Position numbers and translations under genes: made by a program. This document shows positions 1-6,832 of a stretch of DNA of 16,909 bases, one piece after another (the stretch's first letter is position 1; each line of letters starts with the position of its first letter). Below the pieces are notes generated by a model. That model was not told the DNA's origin. It saw only the letters and a program-made list of their open reading frames with translations, and did not search any database. The DNA lies in contig NZ_ALCA01000074.1 in assembly GCF_000278725.1 (NCBI RefSeq), positions 1 to 16,909 of the forward strand, read 5' to 3'. The stretch comes from Actinomyces sp. ICM47 (lineage in GTDB: Bacteria; Actinomycetota; Actinomycetes; Actinomycetales; Actinomycetaceae).

Positions 1-190
1 CACCCGGACCCAGACACAGAGGACCCACACACACCCACCCACAATTCGACCAGCCCACACCATCCAACACGCGAGGCCCCCACAGTTTTATATACAGCTG
101 TATGTCGGTTGAAGGGCGTCAGGCAGCAAGATAGGGTTTAATGCGTCGGGACACTGTAGGACCTGTGTCCTAAGCGATATGAGTTTTTCC
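1..190. other. Non-coding left edge of the window
   Basis: No gene is supported here. Bases 1 to about 90 of the + strand are very rich in C and A with few T, in a run of ACAC/CCAC units, which looks like low-complexity intergenic DNA. From about 90 onward the sequence becomes AT-richer and leads into the promoter of the FMN reductase gene. A minus-strand open frame crosses the region but it continues antisense through the reductase gene and resembles no protein I know. Confidence 0.5.
157..172. promoter_or_regulatory. Inverted repeat upstream of FMN reductase promoter
   Basis: TAGGAC and GTCCTA form 6-bp perfect arms around a 4-bp spacer. An overlapping pair, GGACAC (149-154) and GTGTCC (165-170), gives an alternative fold. 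It ends 18 bp before the -35 element of the downstream promoter, a position suited to an activator or repressor site. No regulator can be named, and the arms are short enough to have arisen by chance. Confidence 0.25.
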
Positions 191-219
191 TTGTCAAGTA
201 CCGTCGGCGCATTTATAGT
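191..219 (+). promoter_or_regulatory. Sigma70-type promoter of the FMN reductase gene
   Basis: TTGTCA (191-196) and TATAGT (214-219) are separated by exactly 17 bp; each differs from the vegetative consensus by one base. Transcription would start near 226, leaving about 30 nt of leader before the start codon at 256. Confidence 0.65.
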
Positions 220-255
220 AGTTGATGTTTCAATAAGACTTTGAAAGGAAACATC

Positions 256-780
256 ATGACTTCCGTTGCTATCGTTCTCGGTTCCGTACGCCCCGGCCGC
301 GCTGGTGAGCAGGTCGTCCGTTGGATCGAGGAGCAGGCCCGTCAGGTCGACGGCGTTGCGACCGTCTTCTTCGATCTGCGCGACTATAATCTGCCGCTCT
401 TTGCTGAGGAGATGCCCCCGTCGATGCAGGCTCCTGAGCTGCCTGAGGCCGTTCGTCTGCGCACGAACATCGAGGCGCAGGATGCTGTCCTTTTCGTGAC
501 CCCGGAGTACAACCACTCCGTCTCTGCGGTTCTGAAGAATGCAATCGACTACCTGCCCCCGGCGACGCTCAAGGATAAGGCGGTCGGCCTCGTTGGATAC
601 TCTTGGTACGGTGCCGCGAAGCCTCTTGAGCACCTGCGCGAGATTGTGTCGACGTTCGGTGCTGACGTTCGTGAGCAGCAAGTCGGTATCAACCTTGGTT
701 CTGACTTCCAAGACGGCGTTTTCAAGCCCTCCGATGAGCTCAATGCTCAGATCCGCGAGCTCCTGACTTCGCTGGCCTGA
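256..780 (+). CDS. NADPH-dependent FMN reductase (flavodoxin fold)
   Basis: A 174-residue cytosolic protein of the NADPH-dependent FMN reductase/azoreductase family. These enzymes use a bound flavin to move electrons from NAD(P)H to FMN, quinones or azo compounds; the physiological substrate here cannot be read from sequence. The N-terminal GSVRPGRAG segment is the phosphate-binding loop after the first beta strand, and TPEYNHSVSAVLKNAIDYL is the family's diagnostic PEYN motif followed by the LKNAID helix; GLVGYSWYGA is the third flavin-contacting strand. Length is normal for the family. The ATG at 256 is chosen over an in-frame TTG at 241 because GAAAGGA (243-249) sits 6 nt before it and the family motif begins a few residues later. 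It is monocistronic: its own promoter lies upstream and a strong terminator separates it from the convergent pmt gene. Confidence 0.88.
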   Translation: MTSVAIVLGSVRPGRAGEQVVRWIEEQARQVDGVATVFFDLRDYNLPLFAEEMPPSMQAPELPEAVRLRTNIEAQDAVLFVTPEYNHSVSAVLKNAIDYLPPATLKDKAVGLVGYSWYGAAKPLEHLREIVSTFGADVREQQVGINLGSDFQDGVFKPSDELNAQIRELLTSLA

Positions 781-850
781 GATGCGCCTGTGAGGGTCTA
801 GTTAGCTCTCATGCTGACACTGAATGCTTCTCCCGCTGAGGAATGTAGTG

Positions 851-888
851 AAACGGGTGGCTCGGCAGAAAAGCCGAGCCACCCGTTT
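851..888. terminator. Bidirectional terminator between FMN reductase and pmt
   Basis: A perfect 16-bp stem (left arm 851-866, right arm 873-888) closes a 6-nt AGAAAA loop. The outer ends of the arms are AAA and TTT, so both strands have a short T tract after the GC-rich stem. It lies between two convergent genes and can stop transcription from both sides. Confidence 0.9.
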
Positions 889-902
889 CTCGTACGCTGG
901 AT

Positions 903-2672
903 TTAGATCCAGGATGGCAACCACATGTGTGCCCGCCAGAAGTCGTAGTCGACGACGTCGGCGCGCCACAGCGGCATGAAGTAGAGTGCGCATCCGAGGA
1001 TCGCGACGATGAGGACCCCTGCCATGATGCGTCCGGTGATCACCGTGTGACGCGGCGGGAGAACGGCCTCGGGGACTCCATCCACCGTGACGAACCCGGC
1101 GAGCAGCGAGATCATCCAGGCGACCGCGAGGGCTACGAAGGGGACGAAGGCGACCGTGTAGAAGGTGAAGATCGTGCGGTGAGCGTAGAGAAGCCACGGA
1201 GCGTACAGCGCGAGATAGCCTGCCAGAATGACTCCCGAGCGCCAGTTTCGACACCACAGGGTCGCCACGATCACGACGAGCAACGCTCCGATGCCGATCC
1301 ACCAGAGTAGAGGGTTGCCCAGGGCAACGACGTTTGTTGCGCAGTTGCCGGAGGCGCAGCCGGTAATCGTCGCGTCGTTAGCCCAGTGGAAGGAGGTCGG
1401 GCGCACCTGGGTGAGCCACATGTAGGGATTGGACTGGTAGGTGTGCGGGGTTGTCAGGCCGGTGTGGAACGTCCACATTTCCTTGTGGTACAGCCATAGG
1501 TCGGCGAGTGCGCCGGCGAAGCCTGGAATGCCCGAACGGCCGTGCCCGTGTGCCTGGGGGTGCATAAACCAGCCGATCCAGGAGGCGATGTAGGTCAGGA
1601 TCGCGCTGGGGACCATCAGGATGAATGCCCACCAGACGTCGGCGATGAGAGCGCCCCGGATGGGGGAGGGGTGCCCGAGTCGCCAGCGGTAGGTGACTTC
1701 GCGAATTGCGACGAAAAGGCCGAGGCACGCCAGGACGTAGATTCCGGACCACTTGACCGAGGAGGCGAGGCCGCACAGGATGCCAGCAGCGAGCAACCAG
1801 GGGCGTCTGCCGGCATTGGGGCCGACCATGAAGCCGCGTCGGTCGCGTCCGCGCAGGAATTCACCCAGGTCGTGCCATCCGCCGCGCGGAGCGCCGATGC
1901 CGTCCCATGCGGTGAGCCTGTGCGCCAGCATCGGTCGGGACATCTGCTGGTCCTTGACGAAGCAGAAGAAGGCGGCAAGCGCGAACATTGCGAGGAAGCC
2001 GTCGAGGATAGAGGTGCGGCTCATGACGATGGCGATGCCGTCGGTTGCCAGGAAAAGCCCAGCGAGGAGGGTGAGGGCGGGGGAGCGGAACAGGTTCTGC
2101 GTGATCCGGCAGAGGAGAAACACGGTGATGATGCCGCAGATTGCGGTCGTGATGCGCCATCCCACGGGGTCTGTTTGCCCGAATATCTTCATGCCGATCG
2201 CAATGATCCACTTGCCGGTGGGCGGGTGGACGGGGTAGCCGCCCGCGGCGGAGAGCCCGGATACGTTGCCCGCGACGAAGGAGGCGTCGTAGTTGTTGGG
2301 CCACGTGCCCTCGTAGCCGAGCGTGAGCAGGGACCATGCGTCCTTCACGTAGTAGGTCTCGTCGAAAACGAGTGTGCGGACGTTGTCCAGGCCGGGCAGG
2401 CGGATGAGTGCTGCGACAATCGTCGCGATCGCGGTCGTCGCCCAGCCGGCGGCGGGGCTGTGGAGGCGGGCATGCCAGGGGCTTGGCTCGGTTGTCGACG
2501 AGGCCGTGGCTGGCTCCGTGACGACGGTCGCCGCAGGGGAGTCCTCTGCCGGTGACGAATCCGCAGGCACGGGGGCTGTCTGCCTCGCCTGCGTGTTGTC
2601 GGCTGTCTGGACGTGGGTATCGGGTGCCTCGGCGTCCTCGGATGTGTCGTGGTGTGCGTTCGTTGTGTCCAT
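903..2672 (-). CDS. pmt: Dolichyl/polyprenyl-phosphate-mannose-protein mannosyltransferase (GT39)
   Basis: A 589-residue polytopic membrane enzyme that transfers mannose from polyprenyl-phosphomannose to Ser/Thr of exported proteins. The first 75 residues are a hydrophilic Ala/Thr/Pro/Glu-rich tail, probably cytosolic and disordered. Next comes a first membrane helix and RLPGLDNVRTLVFDETYYVK, which carries the family's acidic DE pair (residues 104-105) in the first extracytoplasmic loop. HPPTGKW follows, matching the conserved HPPxGK motif, then many hydrophobic segments. The C-terminus ends in WRAHMWLPSWI, an ending typical of actinobacterial Pmt proteins. Start choice: the ATG at 2672 gives the hydrophilic N-terminus; an in-frame TTG at 2711 would add 13 residues but has no ribosome-binding site. 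The ATG has no Shine-Dalgarno either, and a -10-like hexamer lies just before it, so the mRNA may be leaderless. It diverges from the zinc operon and converges on the FMN reductase. Confidence 0.93.
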   Translation of the reverse strand: MDTTNAHHDTSEDAEAPDTHVQTADNTQARQTAPVPADSSPAEDSPAATVVTEPATASSTTEPSPWHARLHSPAAGWATTAIATIVAALIRLPGLDNVRTLVFDETYYVKDAWSLLTLGYEGTWPNNYDASFVAGNVSGLSAAGGYPVHPPTGKWIIAIGMKIFGQTDPVGWRITTAICGIITVFLLCRITQNLFRSPALTLLAGLFLATDGIAIVMSRTSILDGFLAMFALAAFFCFVKDQQMSRPMLAHRLTAWDGIGAPRGGWHDLGEFLRGRDRRGFMVGPNAGRRPWLLAAGILCGLASSVKWSGIYVLACLGLFVAIREVTYRWRLGHPSPIRGALIADVWWAFILMVPSAILTYIASWIGWFMHPQAHGHGRSGIPGFAGALADLWLYHKEMWTFHTGLTTPHTYQSNPYMWLTQVRPTSFHWANDATITGCASGNCATNVVALGNPLLWWIGIGALLVVIVATLWCRNWRSGVILAGYLALYAPWLLYAHRTIFTFYTVAFVPFVALAVAWMISLLAGFVTVDGVPEAVLPPRHTVITGRIMAGVLIVAILGCALYFMPLWRADVVDYDFWRAHMWLPSWI

Positions 2673-2680
2673 TACTGCCG

Positions 2681-2686
2681 AGTGTA
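2681..2686 (-). promoter_or_regulatory. Candidate -10 element for leaderless pmt transcript
   Basis: On the minus strand TACACT fits the actinobacterial TAnnnT -10 pattern. It ends 8 nt before the pmt ATG, so transcription would begin at or within a base or two of the start codon. No convincing -35 hexamer is visible at 17-18 bp. Confidence 0.35.
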
Positions 2687-2761
2687 GCTGTCTGCGCCAA
2701 GGCGTGAACAATTGCCTGCACGCCTGTTGAGGGGTGTGGGAGGATGTGCACTGTGACAGTC

Positions 2762-2791
2762 TTGAGAATTATTCTCGAATGATTCTATAAT
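2762..2791 (+). promoter_or_regulatory. Promoter of the zinc ABC transporter operon
   Basis: TTGAGA (2762-2767) and a perfect TATAAT (2786-2791) are separated by 18 bp. Transcription should start near 2798. The -35 half is covered by a Zur-like box and the start site lies within a perfect palindrome, so bound repressor would block RNA polymerase. Confidence 0.75.
2763..2777 (+). promoter_or_regulatory. Zur-like operator
   Basis: TGAGAATTATTCTCG contains 6-bp perfect arms GAGAAT/ATTCTC around a single central base. It matches the actinobacterial Zur box pattern TGAnAATnATTnTCA at every fixed position except the last. A weaker GAAT-G-ATTC centre lies 11 bp further on (2777-2785), one helical turn away, as seen where two Fur-family dimers bind side by side. 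The zinc-type transporter directly downstream supports the assignment. Confidence 0.6.
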
Positions 2792-2809
2792 TTTCGGGTA
2801 CCCGAAAAT
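2790..2809. promoter_or_regulatory. Perfect 20-bp palindrome at the zinc operon start site
   Basis: Arms ATTTTCGGGT and ACCCGAAAAT are perfectly complementary with no spacer. It begins inside the -10 element and covers the predicted transcription start. It does not match the Zur pattern. It may be an operator for another regulator, or a hairpin at the 5' end of the mRNA just before the ribosome-binding site. Confidence 0.55.
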
Positions 2810-2824
2810 ATCGTAGGAGCTATG

Positions 2825-3964
2825 ATGATCCTCTCAACAGCTCGCCGTGCGGCTGTGGCCGTCCTGGGCCTCGCACTCGTACCCCTCGCGGCGTGCGCCC
2901 CCGCCTCCTCGGCTCACGGCCTTAAAATTGTCGCCACAACCACACAGATCTGCGACTACGTCACCCAGATCGCGGCGGCTTCCACCGACCTTTCCCTGGA
3001 CAAAACCGACGCATCGGGCAAGCAATCCCACGTCGGCCCTGCCCCCGACAGTGCGGCCCTTACGATGAGCCTAACCTGCCTGCTGGCCCCCAATGCCTCG
3101 GCGCACGAGCATGAGATGACTCCCGCTCAGACCGCCGCCCTGGCCGAGGCCGACGTCATGGCCGTGTCCGGCGTCGACCTCGAGCACTTTCTCGACGACG
3201 CGGTTGCCTCCTCCGGCTTCCACGGACGCATGGTCGTCACCTCCGGTGTTCTGACTGCCGCTGACGTCGACAAGCCGGGTGCCCCCGACCCGCAGGCTCC
3301 CTACACGATTGACCGTGGCAACGAGCGCGTTGAGGTCGCCCCCTGGCCTTTCCCTCCGGAAAACGCGGGCGAGGAACCCGAATTCCGCTTCGACCCCCAC
3401 GTGTGGACCTCGCCGGTGCGTGCCAGCATCCAGGTTGGTAACCTCGGCGCAGGCCTCGCTGCCGCCGCGCCCGACGCTGCCTCTTCGATCAACGCGGCCA
3501 CGGCCTCGTACCTGGAGGACCTGGGTGCCCTCGACGCGTGGGTGGCGGAGTCGATCGAGACCGTGCCCGAAGGCCAGCGTGTCCTGTTCACCTCCCACGA
3601 CGCCTTTGGATACTTCTCGGCTGACTACGGGATCCGCTTCATCGGCGCGGCCCTCACCGACTTCAACGATCAGCAGGACGCGACGGCCGACCACATTGCC
3701 TCCGCTGTGCAGGCCGTTAAGGACTCGGGCGCGGTCGCCCTCTTTGCTGAAAACTCCAACAATTCGAAGTCCATCGAGGCGATTGCGCGCGGTGCCGGCG
3801 TGACCCCTATCGTGGGCGACGACGCGCTCTACGGAGACTCGCTCGGCCCCGACGGGAGCGCCGGAGCCACCTACGTGGGATCGATCATCCACAATGTGCG
3901 CACGCTGACCGATGCGTGGGGAGGGACCGTCCCGGCGCTGCCCGAGCGGCTGGCGGGTCAGTGA
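2825..3964 (+). CDS. znuA: Zinc ABC transporter substrate-binding lipoprotein (ZnuA/TroA family)
   Basis: A 379-residue cluster A-I metal-binding lipoprotein that delivers Zn(II) to the membrane permease. The N-terminus is a lipoprotein signal peptide: basic TARR, hydrophobic core, and lipobox LAAC with lipidated Cys24. Likely ligands follow family positions: His94 in the AHEHE stretch, His192 in FDPHVW, His258 in TSHDAFGYF, and Asp333 near the C-terminus. A histidine at the third position favours zinc; manganese-binding PsaA/MntC proteins have Glu there. The C-terminal GATYVGSIIHNVRTL is a family signature. Unusually, the segment before DPHVW (about 145-188) is proline- and acid-rich, with no histidine-rich loop, and Cys43 and Cys85 could form a disulfide. 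The ATG at 2825 is preferred to the adjacent ATG at 2822 because AGGAG (2815-2819) then has a 5-nt spacer. First gene of the operon; it overlaps znuC by one base. Confidence 0.9.
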   Translation: MILSTARRAAVAVLGLALVPLAACAPASSAHGLKIVATTTQICDYVTQIAAASTDLSLDKTDASGKQSHVGPAPDSAALTMSLTCLLAPNASAHEHEMTPAQTAALAEADVMAVSGVDLEHFLDDAVASSGFHGRMVVTSGVLTAADVDKPGAPDPQAPYTIDRGNERVEVAPWPFPPENAGEEPEFRFDPHVWTSPVRASIQVGNLGAGLAAAAPDAASSINAATASYLEDLGALDAWVAESIETVPEGQRVLFTSHDAFGYFSADYGIRFIGAALTDFNDQQDATADHIASAVQAVKDSGAVALFAENSNNSKSIEAIARGAGVTPIVGDDALYGDSLGPDGSAGATYVGSIIHNVRTLTDAWGGTVPALPERLAGQ

Positions 3965-4680
3965 TGTCTCACCTCGTTTCTTTTCAGGATGCGGCGCTGG
4001 GGTATGGGAATACCCCGGCGCTGTCCGGCCTGACCCTCGACGTGGATGAGGGCCAGGCCCTGGCGCTTGTCGGTCCCAACGGCGGCGGCAAGACCACGCT
4101 TATGCGCGGCATTGTCGGCGGCTGCTCGCTCCTGTCGGGCAGCGTGCGCGTCGCCGCCTCGCGAATCGGTCTGGTCCCGCAGAGCGCCGACCTGGACCTA
4201 ACCTTCCCGGTCAGTGCGTCCGAGGTCGTCACCATGGGACTCATTGCCGAGGCTGGGTGGGGTCGGCGCATCACCGCTGACATGCGGCGTCGGGTGGGGG
4301 AGGCCCTTGAGCGGGTCAACCTCTCCGACCGTGCTTCCCACCGATTCGGCACGCTCAGCGGCGGGCAGCGCCAGCGAGTCCTCGTGGCGCGCGCCCTCGT
4401 CGCCCGGCCCGAGCTGGTCATGATGGACGAACCCTTCAACGGCCTCGACGCGCCGAGCCGCGACATCATCACGGGTCTGATCGCCTCTCTGACCGGCGAC
4501 GGGGTGGGCGTCGTCGTCTCCACGCACGACCTATCGCTCGCGCGCGACGTGTGCTCACGGGCGTGTGTGCTCGCCTCGCGGCTGGTGGCCCTCGGCCCAG
4601 TCGATGAGGCCTTGGCCCCCTCCGTGCTCGCGCGCGCCTACGGGTCGGGGGCCGACGAAGCGATAGCGGCGCTGTCATGA
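3964..4680 (+). CDS. znuC: Zinc ABC transporter ATP-binding protein
   Basis: A 238-residue cytosolic ATPase that powers the importer. All nucleotide-binding motifs are intact: Walker A GPNGGGKT (37-44), Q-loop Gln73 in VPQSADLD, signature LSGGQRQR (131-138), Walker B LVMMDEP (151-157) and the switch His188 in STHD. Length fits the ZnuC/MntA subfamily. The start ATG at 3964 overlaps the znuA stop (TGATG), and residues SHLVSFQDAALGYG begin at the usual place for the family; an upstream in-frame GTG at 3916 would lie inside znuA. It overlaps the next permease gene by 4 bases (ATGA), so translation of the operon is probably coupled. Confidence 0.94.
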   Translation: MSHLVSFQDAALGYGNTPALSGLTLDVDEGQALALVGPNGGGKTTLMRGIVGGCSLLSGSVRVAASRIGLVPQSADLDLTFPVSASEVVTMGLIAEAGWGRRITADMRRRVGEALERVNLSDRASHRFGTLSGGQRQRVLVARALVARPELVMMDEPFNGLDAPSRDIITGLIASLTGDGVGVVVSTHDLSLARDVCSRACVLASRLVALGPVDEALAPSVLARAYGSGADEAIAALS

Positions 4681-5645
4681 TCGCTCCCTATCTGCTGCGT
4701 CCCATCATCGTCCTGGGATTGCTGGCCCTGGCAGCGGGGCCGGCCTCGACCCTCGTGAACCTGCGCCGCGCCGAGTTTGGTGCCGAGACCATGGTGCACG
4801 GCGTTTTTCCGGGCATCGTCGTCGGCATGGCCCTCGGCGGGCGCGAGGGGATTATCCCGGGTGGCGCGCTCTGTGCGGCGCTCATCGCCGCTTCGCTGAC
4901 GGCGGCCTCGCGGCGTCCGCGCTCCTCCGAAGCGACTACGGCCGTGCTGCTGACCGCCTTCTTCTCGCTGGGCATCGTCATATCCCTGCGCATCGGTGAC
5001 ATGTCGGGACAGCTCGAATCGCTCATGTTCGGTCGCCTCCTCGACATCACGCCTTCCCGGATGTGGACGAGCGCCGCGGTGCTTGTCGTGGCCGCCGTGG
5101 TTCTAGCGCTCACGTGGCGCGCCCAGATCGCCGTCGCCTTCGACCGCGAGGCCGCGCGTGTGTCCGGCATCCCCGTCACCCGGATCGACATCGCCTTCAA
5201 CGCCGCGCTCGGTGCCATCGTCGTCGCAGCCTCGACGGCCGTGGGCGTCCTCCTCGTCGTGGGCTACCTCATTGTGCCCGGTGCTTTTGGGCGCTTGCTG
5301 GCCGCGGGGACGCGCTCGATGGTGGCGTTGTCGGGTGCCTGCGCCCTGCTTGGCGGCTGGGCGGGCTTCGGCGTCGCGCTGGTGCGTGCACCCCGGCCCC
5401 TGTCCCCGCAGGCCTGCGTGGCCCTGGGCGTTCTCACCTGTTTCGCGCTCGCATGCGTGCTCCGGCAGCTGCGCGAGGTTCGCATGGGTCGGGACGAGGC
5501 CTCGGCGGGCTCTCAGGGAACCCTGACCGCGCGTGAAACGGTGCGTGAAACGGGAGATCGAGTCGGCGATAACGCGGCAAGCGTGCGTGAAACGGCGCGT
5601 GAAACGCGGGCCTCGGATCTGCTGGCGCTGGGGGAGGCATCGTGA
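4677..5645 (+). CDS. znuB: Zinc ABC transporter permease, first subunit (ABC-3 family)
   Basis: A 322-residue integral membrane permease. Residues 1 to about 264 contain eight or nine hydrophobic segments typical of the ABC-3 (ZnuB/MntB) family, with MVHGVFPG early and GYLIVPGAFGRLLA late, both at conserved family positions. After the last helix there is an unusual hydrophilic tail of about 58 residues, containing four Arg-Glu-Thr triplets (286-288, 290-292, 304-306, 308-310) encoded by a repeated DNA 10-mer. The start overlaps the znuC stop in ATGA, and the gene overlaps the second permease by 4 bases (GTGA). The presence of two different permease genes suggests a heterodimeric channel. Zinc specificity is inherited from znuA and the operator; the permease alone could not distinguish zinc from manganese. 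Confidence 0.9.
   Translation: MIAPYLLRPIIVLGLLALAAGPASTLVNLRRAEFGAETMVHGVFPGIVVGMALGGREGIIPGGALCAALIAASLTAASRRPRSSEATTAVLLTAFFSLGIVISLRIGDMSGQLESLMFGRLLDITPSRMWTSAAVLVVAAVVLALTWRAQIAVAFDREAARVSGIPVTRIDIAFNAALGAIVVAASTAVGVLLVVGYLIVPGAFGRLLAAGTRSMVALSGACALLGGWAGFGVALVRAPRPLSPQACVALGVLTCFALACVLRQLREVRMGRDEASAGSQGTLTARETVRETGDRVGDNAASVRETARETRASDLLALGEAS
5531..5606 (+). repeat. Four copies of GCGTGAAACG as two doublets
   Basis: The 10-mer GCGTGAAACG occurs exactly at 5531-5540, 5543-5552, 5585-5594 and 5597-5606. Copies within each doublet are 12 bp apart and the doublets are 54 bp apart, all multiples of three, so every copy encodes Arg-Glu-Thr in the tail of the first permease. The conservation is at DNA level: each copy uses the same CGT GAA ACG codons. 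Confidence 0.85.
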
Positions 5646-6502
5646 TCCTGAGCCTCCTCATCGTCCCCGCCCTGCACGTCACGCTCATCGGAGCGCTCAG
5701 CGGCCTCGTCGGCGCGTTCGCATACCTCGACCGGCGCATCTTCTTCGCCGAATCCGTCACCCACGGCACCTTCCCCGGCGCGGTCCTTGGCGTCGTCGTC
5801 GCTGCCAGCCTCGGCCTCGGCCATTCGGGCATGTCCGCCGCGCTCTACGTCGGTGCCTTCCTCGGGACGATCCCGCTGGTCGCACTCATGCGTTACCTCG
5901 CGTCGATCCCCGGGATCTCCAGCCAGGGGGCCGCCGGCATCGTCCTGACGGCGGGATTCGCCGCCGGGTACTTCCTGGCGACCTGGTTCAAGCCCCTGCC
6001 CCTCGCCGTCAGTTCCTTCCTGACCGGATCCGTCATGACCGTCTCGCCCGCGGATGTCTGGTGGGCTGGAGCCGTCCTGCTCCTCGCCTCGGTTCTCGTC
6101 GCCGTCGGACACCGCCAGCTCCTGGCCCACTGCTTCGACCCCGTCGAACCCGGCGCGGCGCACGGGGCTGCCCGCAACGAACGCATCATTCTCGGGCTCA
6201 TCCTCGCCGCCGTCACCGTCGCGATCCCCGCCGTTGGCACTATTTTGTCGATTGCGCTCATCGCCGCCCCCGCTGCGGCGCTCGCGCCCAGTGCTCGCAG
6301 CGCCCGCTCCTTCCTCATCGGGTGCCCCCTCCTCGGGGCGGCCCTCGGCCTAGCTGGTCTGGGAATCGCCGTGCCCGCTCGCCTCAGCGCCGGCGGCACC
6401 ATCGCGCTCCTGTGTGCGGGCGCCGTCCTGGCCTCGCGCCTGCCCGGCTGGGTGCGCGCGCGAGGTACCGCTCGCCCGCGCGCCGCGGTGGCCTTCCACT
6501 GA
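5642..6502 (+). CDS. Zinc ABC transporter permease, second subunit (ABC-3 family)
   Basis: A 286-residue integral membrane permease of the same ABC-3 family as the preceding gene, but clearly a different sequence. It has FFAESVTHGTFPGAVLG early (equivalent to VHGVFPG of its partner) and IALIAAPAAALAPSARSAR late (equivalent to the LIVPGAFGRLLA segment), with about eight hydrophobic helices. The start is GTG at 5642, supported by GGGGAGG at 5631-5637, four bases ahead, and by the 4-base overlap with the upstream stop. Last gene of the four-gene operon; no intrinsic terminator is obvious directly downstream. Confidence 0.9.
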   Translation: MILSLLIVPALHVTLIGALSGLVGAFAYLDRRIFFAESVTHGTFPGAVLGVVVAASLGLGHSGMSAALYVGAFLGTIPLVALMRYLASIPGISSQGAAGIVLTAGFAAGYFLATWFKPLPLAVSSFLTGSVMTVSPADVWWAGAVLLLASVLVAVGHRQLLAHCFDPVEPGAAHGAARNERIILGLILAAVTVAIPAVGTILSIALIAAPAAALAPSARSARSFLIGCPLLGAALGLAGLGIAVPARLSAGGTIALLCAGAVLASRLPGWVRARGTARPRAAVAFH

Positions 6503-6530
6503 GGAAACCCGGGCCTCGGGGCTTCTCGGC

Positions 6531-6644
6531 ATAAACGCCCGGCGTCGCGATGCGCGCGAAGGCCACCCAGGCCTCGTTCTCGAGCGTGGAGGTTGGGCGG
6601 CAGTCATCCGTTGTCCCTTCAAAAACCCCGATAAACGCGGCGTC
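6531..6644 (+). repeat. Imperfect direct repeat, 100 bp apart
   Basis: ATAAACGCCCGGCGTC at 6531-6546 recurs as ATAAACGCGGCGTC at 6631-6644, differing only by loss of two C residues in the centre. The first copy contains an inverted repeat ACGCC-C-GGCGT. It could be a pair of protein-binding sites or chance. Confidence 0.35.
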
Positions 6645-6745
6645 TAGGCGCTCGGTGGGTGTCGATGCCTCCCTTCCCTCACTGAGCAGATCACAAGCAA
6701 ATCTGCGCAGAGATCGTGACTCAAAATGCCTGGCGACCAGGGATG

Positions 6746-6775
6746 TTGAAAAAAGCGTTCCTGAGCAATTAGACT
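6746..6775 (+). promoter_or_regulatory. Candidate promoter of the two-component system
   Basis: TTGAAA (6746-6751) and TAGACT (6770-6775, fitting TAnnnT) are 18 bp apart in a locally AT-rich stretch. Transcription would begin near 6782, giving a leader of about 50 nt. Confidence 0.5.
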
Positions 6776-6832
6776 GAGAAAAAATTACGTTGTAGCGCGG
6801 TCAACGAGACCCGGAAGCGCGGGGGAGGCACG

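Larger units (their letters stand above)
6503..6832. other. 330-bp intergenic region between zinc operon and two-component system
   Basis: No gene is supported. It holds an imperfect direct repeat (6531-6546 and 6631-6644), a perfect 10-bp palindrome TCTGCGCAGA (6702-6711) that overlaps the right arm of a GCAGAT/ATCTGC inverted repeat (6686-6691, 6701-6706), a candidate promoter (6746-6775) and a strong ribosome-binding site (GGGGGAGG, 6821-6828). A 75-codon frame spans 6550-6777 but has no ribosome-binding site or recognisable sequence. Confidence 0.6.

Noticed and set aside
1..60. CA-rich tract as a simple-sequence or CRISPR-like repeat
   Set aside because: No regular unit or spacer pattern; only irregular ACAC/CCAC runs.
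88..711. 207-codon minus-strand frame at the left edge
   Set aside because: Antisense to the FMN reductase for most of its length and crosses its promoter; no recognisable domain.
1542..2555. 337-codon plus-strand frame antisense to pmt
   Set aside because: Lies wholly opposite a well-supported mannosyltransferase; low-complexity Gly/Glu/Ala composition, no motif.
5533..6534. 333-codon plus-strand frame overlapping the second permease
   Set aside because: Arg/Pro/His-rich translation typical of a wrong frame; the permease frame is supported by membrane helices, a ribosome-binding site and translational coupling.
6550..6777. 75-codon frame in the gap before the response regulator
   Set aside because: No ribosome-binding site, Ser/Arg-rich shadow composition, and it runs through the predicted promoter.
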